Assembly (NCBI GenBank): GCA_036259355.1
Contig: DATABY010000083.1
Location: 1-17,141 of the forward strand
DNA length: 17,141 bases
DNA from: JALZDI01 sp036259355
GTDB lineage: Bacteria > Actinomycetota > Actinomycetes > Propionibacteriales > Nocardioidaceae
Direction of reading: 5' to 3'
Shown one piece after another: positions 7,909 through 14,646 of this stretch. Each line of letters begins with the position of its first letter. Position 1 is the stretch's first letter. Made by a program: the position numbers and the translations under genes. The notes under the pieces were generated by a model, which did not search any database, was not told the origin of the DNA, and worked only from the letters and a program-made list of their open reading frames with translations.

Positions 7909-7939
7909 TTGACATCTGAGTATCTCGATCTTCAAACTA
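7909..7939 (+). promoter_or_regulatory. Probable leaderless promoter of the membrane protein gene
   Basis: A perfect -35 box TTGACA (7909-7914) is followed after 19 bases by AAACTA (7934-7939), or after 17-18 bases by weaker boxes. A transcript beginning six bases after AAACTA would start exactly at the A of ATG 7945. The bases before that ATG (AACTAACCTC) contain no Shine-Dalgarno sequence, which supports a leaderless message. Confidence 0.55.
7921..7939. promoter_or_regulatory. MarR-type operator candidate
   Basis: TATCTCGATCTTCAAACTA is an imperfect inverted repeat resembling the TATCTTGA / TCAAGATA arms typical of MarR operators (6-7 of 8 positions per arm). A further half-site ATCTTGA lies at 7906-7912. 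It overlaps the promoter, so bound MarR would block transcription. Confidence 0.5.
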
Positions 7940-7944
7940 ACCTC

Positions 7945-8685
7945 ATGTCAGTTGACACGGTCGAGACGAGCCCCGACGCGGTGCACCAACGGCTGGTCGC
8001 GTTCTTGCACGTTGGCGCGGTGTGCGCCGTAGTCGGGTCCGTGGGCTACGTGGTAGCGCTCCTGCTGCACGGGGATCTACCGGATCAGACGACCCGGTCG
8101 GTGCTAGCCTTCATCGCTGGGCGGGCGTGGGCGTTCCACCACCTGTTGATCGTGTTCTGCTTGATGCTGTGGGTGGCTGCGCTGGGGGCGTTGGCGCACG
8201 CGTTGGTGGACAGTTTGTCCTGGGTGCTGGGCCGGTTGGGCACCGGGGCCGCCGTGCTGGGGCTGGCGGTCCTGCTGTGGCACTACAACATCGACGGGCC
8301 GGCCTTGGAACAGGTTGCCGACGCCTGGGCTGGCGCGGAGGGAACGGCACGAGCGGTGGAGCTGGAACGGGGAGCTGTGCTGCTCGCAGCAACGAGCGGC
8401 ATGTTCCCGCTGTACGTCGCATTACTGCTGGGCCTGCCGTTCGTGCTTTTCGGCGTCGCGGTGGCAGGTGACCGGCAGTTCCCCACCTGGCTGGGCTGGG
8501 CCGGGGCCGGGGCTGGTGGCCTGGCCCTCGCTGTCGGGGCCACGAACTTCGCCGGGACGGGTGTGCTGCCCATGCAGCTTTTCGTAGTCAGCGCGCTGGT
8601 CCTGTCGCTGTGGATGTTTGCCCTCGGCTTGTGGATGTGGCGCAGAGCCCGCGGGCGAACGCTGGAGAAAAGTGCGCCTGCGTGA
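7945..8685 (+). CDS. Six-span integral membrane protein, DUF4386-like, function unknown
   Basis: A 246-residue protein with about six hydrophobic spans: residues about 22-43, 66-88, 93-113, 140-166, 170-190 and 198-223. A longer loop after span 3 holds DGPALEQVADAWAGAEG. Size and layout resemble DUF4386-type membrane proteins, but I cannot assign a function. It ends in a basic tail (WRRARGRTLEK). I chose ATG 7945 because it fits the promoter spacing; an upstream TTG at 7909 lies inside the -35 box. It is divergent from the MarR gene and followed after 20 bases by a VOC protein, so the MarR protein probably controls both. Confidence 0.8.
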   Translation: MSVDTVETSPDAVHQRLVAFLHVGAVCAVVGSVGYVVALLLHGDLPDQTTRSVLAFIAGRAWAFHHLLIVFCLMLWVAALGALAHALVDSLSWVLGRLGTGAAVLGLAVLLWHYNIDGPALEQVADAWAGAEGTARAVELERGAVLLAATSGMFPLYVALLLGLPFVLFGVAVAGDRQFPTWLGWAGAGAGGLALAVGATNFAGTGVLPMQLFVVSALVLSLWMFALGLWMWRRARGRTLEKSAPA

Positions 8686-8705
8686 GGCGCGAAGGGAGAA
8701 CAGCG

Positions 8706-9146
8706 GTGGAGGTCGAGTTCGTGGCCAGTGTTTCACCGATAGTGGCTGACCCGGAGACATCGGCGGCGTTTTACCGTGACACGTTGGGGCTGCCTTTGGA
8801 GGGGACACACCGCGAATACCTGTTCAGCGAGCGGCTAGCCGGGGTCAAGCACTTCGGCTTGTGGCCCCTAGCTCAGGCCGCCCGAGCCTGTTTCGGGCTG
8901 AGCGAGTGGCCTGCAGGAGTATCGGTGCCACAGGCCAGCGTCGAGTTCGAGGTCGCTAACGTGGCCGTGGCCGCGCAGGAGTTGGCGGACAAGGGTTGCC
9001 AGCTGCTCCACGGCGCGCGCATCGAGCCGTGGGGGCAGCAGACGGCGCGGCTGTCAAGTCCCGAAGGTCTGCTGGTGGCGGTGTGCCGCACCCCGTGGTT
9101 CCACGATCAGCAGCCGGAGGAGAGCCGGGCCAACAAACGCCGCTGA
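8706..9146 (+). CDS. VOC-family (glyoxalase/bleomycin resistance-like) protein
   Basis: A 146-residue single VOC module. It opens with the typical strand and helix VASVSPIVADPETSAAFYRDTLGLPL and closes with ARLSSPEGLLVAVCRTPW, where an E in the strand is often a metal ligand. The family covers glyoxalases, dioxygenases and antibiotic-binding proteins; the substrate cannot be told. I chose GTG 8706 because GAAGGGAG lies eight bases upstream and the domain begins at once. Upstream in-frame starts would run into the membrane protein gene. It is probably cotranscribed with that gene under MarR control, possibly in resistance or detoxification. Confidence 0.85.
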   Translation: MEVEFVASVSPIVADPETSAAFYRDTLGLPLEGTHREYLFSERLAGVKHFGLWPLAQAARACFGLSEWPAGVSVPQASVEFEVANVAVAAQELADKGCQLLHGARIEPWGQQTARLSSPEGLLVAVCRTPWFHDQQPEESRANKRR

Positions 9147-9639
9147 GTTACTTAAGTTCCTACGTAAACCACTCTCGATTTCGACCGGAGGATTGCCTGG
9201 TTTAGGCGCCTCCGGGGCGGTGGGTCAGGTCGTGGCGCCTGCCGGTTGAGTCGTTCGAACTCACAGGAACAGGTGCGCGATCGAGGGGTACAGCAGGTCA
9301 CGACCAGTGGACACTTGCGAGTGATCTGTCAACACCTCGACACCGCAGGCGATCCCGATTTGGGGCCAGTTGGCAAAACTACGCCGTGATGTTTCGTTTT
9401 CCGCATGCGTCCCCGTTCCATGGTCCCGGCACTCGAGCGTCTTAGTGGACGCACCGACGCGGCGGAAAGACGCGCCCTCCGCACTGACTTCGGAGAGGGG
9501 CATGCTGCAGAGGCCGGGTGCGATTCCAGTCGCTGCGTGTGCCGCAGAACTGAACATTGCCTGCCGTAGTGGCCCAGGACCGCCCCTGGTGGCGGCCGAT
9601 CAGAGCACCAGCCGGATCATTCGCATGGGTACGTCTGGT
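9147..9639. other. Gene-free stretch with repeat copy D
   Basis: No convincing gene on either strand. A 98-codon minus-strand frame (9261-9557) crosses the repeat and has no recognisable domain. An inverted repeat AGGCGCC (9204-9210) / GGCGCCT (9234-9240) with a 23-base loop follows the VOC gene and may help end its transcript. The rest looks like decayed sequence. Confidence 0.5.
9457..9480 (+). repeat. Dispersed repeat, copy D
   Basis: ACGCGGCGGAAAGACGCG, then CCCTCC. Compared with copy B it shares ACGCGGCGGAA, GACGC, CC and TCC, with three substitutions. It has the same orientation as the other copies. Confidence 0.5.
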
Positions 9640-10019
9640 CGCGTCGGTGAACGCATTCGTGCTCGCTACCGGTTGGCCTCGGCGGACAACACCCCAGACC
9701 TTCCGCAGGGCGGCGGGGTGCGAACGGGTCACCGGTTACCACAGCAGGTCGGCGGGCGCGCCGACAGCGATCGTGGGTGCCCAACGGGGCGTCGATTGCC
9801 AATGCGGCGGCGGAGATGCCCGCTCGTAGCGCATGCACCGGCGTCATTCCGTAGGCGTGCGAAGTTTCCAGCTAGGTCGGCAGGGATGGGTGCGGGGTGT
9901 GTGGCGCGCCGGCGTCGGTGCCGGCGATGATCGGTATGCCGGCGTCCAGAGCCATCGCGAAGCTGTCTCGGTGCGCGACCGTCACCCGACGCGCTTTCAG
10001 ACGTGGTCCTCGGCAGGCA
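9640..10019 (-). pseudogene. Decayed amidohydrolase (imidazolonepropionase-like), C-terminal half
   Basis: Reading from about 10019 downward, one frame gives LKARRVTVAHRDSFAMALDA, then GIPIIAGTDAGAPHTPHPSL, the metal-ligand Asp motif of amidohydrolases. A TAG at 9872-9874 interrupts it, and it resumes in the same frame with HAYGMTPVHALRAGISAAAL. The usual tail is then split between frames: IAVGAPADLL in one, VVTGDPFA in the next, and AALRKVWGVVRRGQPV in a third. That makes one nonsense codon and at least two frameshifts. The N-terminal half with the HxH metal site is absent, as TerC begins right there. It is clearly non-functional. Confidence 0.75.
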
Positions 10020-10040
10020 ACGGCGGCACAGGAGGGGCGG

Positions 10041-11048
10041 TCACTCGTTCTTCTGCTCCGCGTGGGACCTACTGGCCCTGAGCGATCCGGCGTGCGCCCG
10101 CGCGCTGGGGTCGCGGCGGGTCTTGAGCAGGCTCGCCACGGTGACGATCGCCAGGACGACCCCGATGACTACCAAGCTCACCGGCGTGGAGATCTCCGGG
10201 ACCGCACTCGAGACGTCCTCGTGCGCCCAGTGCAGGATCAGCTTCGCGCCGATGAAGGCCAGGACGAGCGCAAGACCGGTGGACAGATAAACCAGCCGGT
10301 CGAGCAAGCCCTTGACCAGGAAGAACAGTGCCCGCAGCCCGAGGAGGGCGAACGCGTTCGCCACGAAGACGATGTAGGGCTCCTGGGTCACTCCGAAGAC
10401 CGCCGGGATGGAGTCCAGCGCGAACAACAGGTCGACGCTGCCGATCGCTATCAGTACGACGAGCAGCGGCGTCACCATTGTCCGGCCCTCGGCGCGGGTG
10501 AGGATCCTGCCCTCGACGTACCCCTCGGTGACCGGCAGCACGCGGCGCGCTGTCCTCACCACCGTGTTGTCCTCGACGTCCGGGTCCTCGTCGCGATGCC
10601 GATACAACTGCACCGCGGTGTAGATCAGCAGGATGCCGAACACCAGGAACATGAACGAGAACAACGAGATGAGCGCCGCACCCAGGGCGATGAAGATCGC
10701 CCGCATGATGAGCGCGAGCACGATGCCGAAGGTCAGCACCTTGTGCTGGTGCTCCTCCGGCACGCTGAACGTCGTCATGATGATCACGAAGACGAACAGG
10801 TTGTCGACCGAGAGACTCTTCTCCACGAGGTAGCCGGCGAAGTACTCCGTGCCGAGGCTGGCGCCGTACGCGTAGGCGAACCACACGCCGAAGAGGACCG
10901 CGACGACGATGTAGAACACCGACCACGCCGTGGCCTCCTTGAACCCGACCTGGTGCGGCTTCAGCCATCCCAGAACGAGGTCCAGCGCCAACAGTGCCAG
11001 GATGACGGCGACGGTGACCACCCACGTGGTGCCGCTGATCTCGGCCAC
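10041..11048 (-). CDS. TerC-family integral membrane protein
   Basis: A 335-residue protein with about eight to nine spans. It carries the TerC signatures EKSLSVDNLFVFVIIMTTF near the N-terminal third and GSVDLLFALDSIPAVFGVT in the middle, each with the acidic residues thought to take part in metal movement. TerC proteins are linked to tellurite resistance and manganese export, in some bacteria to metal loading of secreted proteins. I chose GTG 11048-11046 because GGGAGGT lies just upstream and the first span follows. An upstream ATG at 11105 would add 19 poorly matching residues. No clear yybP-ykoY manganese riboswitch was recognised in the short upstream region. The C-terminal tail is basic. 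Confidence 0.93.
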   Translation of the reverse strand: MAEISGTTWVVTVAVILALLALDLVLGWLKPHQVGFKEATAWSVFYIVVAVLFGVWFAYAYGASLGTEYFAGYLVEKSLSVDNLFVFVIIMTTFSVPEEHQHKVLTFGIVLALIMRAIFIALGAALISLFSFMFLVFGILLIYTAVQLYRHRDEDPDVEDNTVVRTARRVLPVTEGYVEGRILTRAEGRTMVTPLLVVLIAIGSVDLLFALDSIPAVFGVTQEPYIVFVANAFALLGLRALFFLVKGLLDRLVYLSTGLALVLAFIGAKLILHWAHEDVSSAVPEISTPVSLVVIGVVLAIVTVASLLKTRRDPSARAHAGSLRASRSHAEQKNE

Positions 11049-11163
11049 CCCTACCTCCCATGCTGGGCGTTCGCCCGTTCGGTGATGGGGCAAGCCTGCC
11101 AGCACCGGCCGTGCCGATGATCCCCGGCTGCGTCAGATCACGACCGGCGGGATGCGGTTCAGC

Positions 11164-11379
11164 GCGTACGCGGTAGCGAAGGTGCAGGACTCGATCACCC
11201 TGGATGACGACGTCGGGGTCCTCCAGGAGGTGCATCGACCGGACCGAAGTACCGCTTACCGGGGCCGAACACCACCGGCACGACGTCCATCGCCACCTCG
11301 TCGACCAGGCCCTGTGCGAGAGCCTGCCCACCCGCGTCACCGGCCGCCACCGCAACCTGTGGATCATTGACTGGCGCAA
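11164..11379 (-). pseudogene. Remnant of a RibD C-terminal/dihydrofolate reductase-like protein
   Basis: One minus-strand frame reads QVAVAAGDAGGQALAQGLVD, then EVAMDVVPVVFGPGKRYFG, the final nucleotide-binding part of small RibD_C/DHFR-like reductases. Near 11223-11242 the reading shifts frame and continues as HLLEDPDVVIQGDRVLHLRY, the normal C-terminus of this family. The expected stop after RYRVR is also lost. The N-terminal two thirds are missing. It lies upstream of TerC on the same strand and is not translated as one protein. Confidence 0.7.
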
Positions 11380-11383
11380 CGTT

Positions 11384-11399
11384 TCAACTCATCGGTTGA
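11384..11399. promoter_or_regulatory. Inverted repeat TCAAC-N6-GTTGA
   Basis: Five-base perfect arms (11384-11388 and 11395-11399) just upstream of the reductase remnant on the - strand. This is the size of a small repressor operator. It may be a relic of the control region of the lost gene; short arms make chance possible. Confidence 0.3.
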
Positions 11400-11558
11400 C
11401 CCCCACGCGGCGGAATACCCCGGGCCAGGGCAAGGTGACCCTGCACTTGCAGCACCTGGTCGCGACTAGCGTCGCAACGCCCTACGCTCACTTCTTGTGG
11501 ACGACGGTGGAGCCGCGGACCTTCCCGAGGCGCGTCAAGGCGCTGGAAGAGGCCGAGG
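11400..11558. other. Spacer before aconitase, with weak repeat copy E
   Basis: CACGCGGCGGAAT at 11404-11416 matches the start of the dispersed repeat over 13 bases but then diverges. A plus-strand frame here reads HLVATSVATPYAHFLWTTVE but has no recognised domain and runs into the aconitase gene in another frame. No confident promoter was found. Confidence 0.35.
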
Positions 11559-14366
11559 ATGATCAGACCCAGTCGGACCCGCGGCAGGGACTCGTTCGCG
11601 ACCCGGTGCGAGCTTCAGGTCGGGAACCGCACTTACACGATTCACAGTCTTGCCGGGCTCGATGTCGAGCCGTTGCCCTACAGCCTTCGTGTGGTGCTCG
11701 AGAACCTGCTACGGCATGAGGACGGAGAGCGCGTCACGACGGATCAGGTCCGACGTCTACTGCAATGGAGCGAGGGTGCGGACCACAGTCAGGCTCTCGA
11801 CCTCAGCCCCTCACGGACCTTCCTGCACGACACCAACGGTGTCCCGGCCCTGGTGGACATCGCCACCATGCGCGAGGCGGTGCGTGCCCTGGGCGAGGAC
11901 CCCCGCGTCGTCAACCCGCAGATTCCGTCCGAGCTCGTCATCGACCATTCGGTCATCGCTGACATCTTCGGAACCCCGGATGCGTTCGCCCGCAACGTGG
12001 ACTTCGAGTACGCACGCAACGCCGAGCGGTACCGGTTCCTGAAGTGGGGTCAGCGCACTCTCGAGAGCTTCGCCGTCGTCCCGCCCGGCACCGGCATCAT
12101 GCACCAGGTCAACTGCGAGTACCTCGCCCGCGTCGTGACCGCCGAGGAGGGCTGGGCGTTTCCGGACATCTGTCTGGGAACCGACTCCCACACGACGATG
12201 GTCAATGGCCTTGGCGTCCTGGGATGGGGCATCGGTGGCATCGAGGCCGAGGCGGTGATGCTGGGTGAGTCGCTGTCGATGCTGCTGCCTCGCGTCGTTG
12301 GCTTCCGGCTGCACGGCGAGCTCCCCGAAGGGGCTACCGCCACCGATCTCGTGCTGACGATCACCGAGATGCTGCGTCAGCACGGCGTGGTCGGAAAGTT
12401 CGTCGAGTTCTACGGTCCCGGCGTCGCGGCCACCACGCTGCCCGACCGGCTCACGATCGCCAACATGAGCCCGGAGTTCGGCTCGACCTGTGCCTACTTC
12501 CCGATCGACGAGGAAACCATTCGGTACCTCAGGTTCACCGGCCGCTCCCAGCGGGTCGTCGATCTCGTCGAAACCTACGTCCGCCACCAGCAGCTCTGGC
12601 ACGAGCCCGACCACACGCCGCACTACTCCGAAACCGTCTCACTCGACCTCGCCACGGTGGTGCCCTCCCTGGCCGGTCCCCGTCGACCCCAAGACCGGAT
12701 CCGGCTCACCGACGCCCAACGGGACTTCCGCCGCGTCCTACCCGAGATTCTTGGAATGCCGGGAGCCTGGGACGGCGTGGTCTCCAAGGTCGACGAGGCC
12801 TCCGCAGAGTCATTCCCCGCGAGCGACCCACCGGCGGTTGACGACGACCCCCCTACACCCAGCCACGACCTGCCGGACACTGCGGTGCCGCTGCCCGACC
12901 GGCCCCACCAGCAAGTCGTGGTCCGACTCGACGGGCAGTCACACCAGGTCGACCACGGTGCCGTAGCAGTCGCGGCGATCACCTCGTGCACCAACACGTC
13001 GAACCCCACCGTGATGGTCGCCGCAGGCATCCTCGCCAAGCGTGCCGTGGAGAAGGGCCTGACCCGCAAGCCGTGGGTCAAGACCAGCCTGTCGCCCGGC
13101 TCCAAGGTCGTGACCGACTACCTCGACCACGCCGGCCTCACTCCGTACCTGGAAAGGCTCGGTTTCCACCTCGCCGGCTACGGGTGCATGACCTGCATCG
13201 GGGCGTCCGGACCCCTCATCCCCGAGATGACCGCCGCCGTCACCGACCACGACCTCAGCGTCGTCTCCGTCCTGTCGGGCAACCGCAACTTCGACGGTCG
13301 CATCAACCCGGACGTGCGCATGAACTACCTCGCCTCGCCACCGCTGGTTGTCGCCTACGCCATCGCCGGCACCATGGACACCGACCTCGTCGGTGACCCC
13401 CTCGGCGCCGACCACGACGGTCGCCCGGTCTACCTCGCGGACCTGTGGCCGACGGCTCACGAGGTGCAGGACACCATCGACGCCACGATCGACGCCGACA
13501 TGTTCACTGCCGCTTACGCCGACGTCTTCGAGGGCGACGACCGCTGGCGCACTCTCGATGCGCCGCTCGGTGAGACGTTCTCCTGGGACGACACCTCGAC
13601 GTACCTGCGCCTGCCGCCCTACCTGGACGGGCTGTCACCGACGCCCGAGCCGCTCACCGACATCAAGAGCGCGCGAGTGCTGGTCAAGCTCGGCGACTCG
13701 GTCACCACGGATCACGTGTCACCCGCCGGCGCCATCCCTCTGAACACCCCCGCAGGGCAATACCTGACCGACTGGGGGATCGAGCGGTTTCAGCTCAACA
13801 CCTATGCTTCCCGTCGCGGCAACCACGAGGTGATGATGCGCGGCACATTCGCCAACGTGCGGCTTCGCAACCAGCTCCTCCCCGGAGTCGAAGGCGGACG
13901 AACCCACAACCACCTCACAGGAGAGGCCTCGAGCATCTACGACGCTGCCATGGCCTACCGCGCCGCGCAGGTGCCGCTCGTCGTTCTGGCCGGCAGCGAC
14001 TACGGAACCGGTTCGTCCCGGGATTGGGCCGCCAAGGGTCCCGCCCTCCTCGGCGTGAAGGCCGTCCTGGCGGAGTCGTTCGAGCGCATCCACCGCTCCA
14101 ACCTGATCGGCATGGGCATCCTGCCGCTGCAGTTCCTGCCCGGGGAAACCGCCACTTCCATAGGGCTCACCGGTTTCGAGTCCTTCACCATCACCGGCCT
14201 CGGTCAGCTCATAGCCGACGGGCTTCCAGCAACCGTCACCGTCACCGCAGACGGGCACGAGCTCGACATGCGCGTTCGTCTCGACACGCCTCGCGAGCTG
14301 GACTACTACCGCCACGGCGGGATCACCCCCTATGTCGTCCGCAAGCTGCTAGCCGGCCAAGTGTGA
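11559..14366 (+). CDS. acnA: Aconitate hydratase, AcnA type
   Basis: A 935-residue aconitase, which converts citrate to isocitrate in the TCA cycle using a [4Fe-4S] cluster. The three cluster cysteines are C477 (AITSCTNTSNP), C543 and C546 (GYGCMTCIGASGP), with the canonical 66- and 3-residue spacing. Other landmarks are VIDHSV (about 129), GTDSHTTMVNGLGVLGWGIGG, the swivel-domain start GDSVTTDHVSPAGAIPLNTP, RRGNHEVMMRGTFANVRLRN and GSDYGTGSSRDWAAKGP. A proline- and acid-rich insert at about residues 407-455 separates the core from the cysteine region; actinobacterial AcnA often has one. The N-terminus is shorter and unlike the common MTVASxDSFGA start. ATG 11559 is preceded by GAGG. It appears monocistronic and could be a second aconitase of the genome. 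Confidence 0.96.
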   Translation: MIRPSRTRGRDSFATRCELQVGNRTYTIHSLAGLDVEPLPYSLRVVLENLLRHEDGERVTTDQVRRLLQWSEGADHSQALDLSPSRTFLHDTNGVPALVDIATMREAVRALGEDPRVVNPQIPSELVIDHSVIADIFGTPDAFARNVDFEYARNAERYRFLKWGQRTLESFAVVPPGTGIMHQVNCEYLARVVTAEEGWAFPDICLGTDSHTTMVNGLGVLGWGIGGIEAEAVMLGESLSMLLPRVVGFRLHGELPEGATATDLVLTITEMLRQHGVVGKFVEFYGPGVAATTLPDRLTIANMSPEFGSTCAYFPIDEETIRYLRFTGRSQRVVDLVETYVRHQQLWHEPDHTPHYSETVSLDLATVVPSLAGPRRPQDRIRLTDAQRDFRRVLPEILGMPGAWDGVVSKVDEASAESFPASDPPAVDDDPPTPSHDLPDTAVPLPDRPHQQVVVRLDGQSHQVDHGAVAVAAITSCTNTSNPTVMVAAGILAKRAVEKGLTRKPWVKTSLSPGSKVVTDYLDHAGLTPYLERLGFHLAGYGCMTCIGASGPLIPEMTAAVTDHDLSVVSVLSGNRNFDGRINPDVRMNYLASPPLVVAYAIAGTMDTDLVGDPLGADHDGRPVYLADLWPTAHEVQDTIDATIDADMFTAAYADVFEGDDRWRTLDAPLGETFSWDDTSTYLRLPPYLDGLSPTPEPLTDIKSARVLVKLGDSVTTDHVSPAGAIPLNTPAGQYLTDWGIERFQLNTYASRRGNHEVMMRGTFANVRLRNQLLPGVEGGRTHNHLTGEASSIYDAAMAYRAAQVPLVVLAGSDYGTGSSRDWAAKGPALLGVKAVLAESFERIHRSNLIGMGILPLQFLPGETATSIGLTGFESFTITGLGQLIADGLPATVTVTADGHELDMRVRLDTPRELDYYRHGGITPYVVRKLLAGQV

Positions 14367-14384
14367 AACGCGGAGACCACCTTC

Positions 14385-14400
14385 GACCGTCCCAGCGGTC
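14385..14400 (+). terminator. Small hairpin after aconitase
   Basis: GACCG (14385-14389), loop TCCCAG, CGGTC (14396-14400), 19 bases after the aconitase stop, followed by CGTCTTGG. The stem is short and the T-run poor. Confidence 0.3.
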
Positions 14401-14646
14401 CGTCTTGGCCCGCTGATCGACCTCACCTGAGCTGGGTGCTGGTAGTGCTCGCACGCGGCGGAATGACGCACCTTCCGAACCGCTCAGATCGCGGCGGTCC
14501 GGACGTTCGTGGCGCCCGCTTGACAGGTGTGGCTGGCCGATTTGCTGCCAATTGATATCCCTGAAACCCAGACATGGTGAGGGCGGAGGCTCGATAATCC
14601 CTCTTGGTGAGGCGGGTTGTCCGCTCTCGGTCTCTCGTGGGGAACC
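14401..14646. other. Spacer between aconitase and the RTX protein
   Basis: It holds repeat copy B and the upstream region of the RTX gene. GATAAT at 14593-14598 is a possible -10 box, without a matching -35. TTGACA at 14520-14525 has no -10 at the right distance. No riboswitch or small gene was recognised. Confidence 0.4.
14453..14476 (+). repeat. Dispersed repeat, copy B
   Basis: ACGCGGCGGAATGACGCACC, then TTCC, preceded by AGTGCTCGC. It is the best match to copy A (6889-6920), including AGTGC on the left side, and has the same orientation. Confidence 0.6.

Noticed and set aside
9159..9272. tRNA-like elements: GTTCCT/AGGAAC ends and TGAGT-loop-ACTCA with GTTCGAA
   Set aside because: The span is too long for a tRNA, the T loop is out of register and there is no D or anticodon arm.
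9897..11120. 407-codon plus-strand frame over TerC
   Set aside because: It is the antisense of TerC and the amidohydrolase relic, rich in D, E, Q and R as expected for such shadows.
11049..11163. yybP-ykoY manganese riboswitch upstream of TerC
   Set aside because: TerC genes often have one, but the conserved elements were not recognisable here.
10069..11379. 436-codon minus-strand frame overlapping TerC in another frame
   Set aside because: Only its first part has meaning (the HLLEDPDVVIQGDRVLHLRY piece of the reductase relic). The rest is a shifted reading of TerC.
14520..14525. TTGACA as promoter for the RTX gene
   Set aside because: No -10-like sequence lies 16-19 bases downstream.
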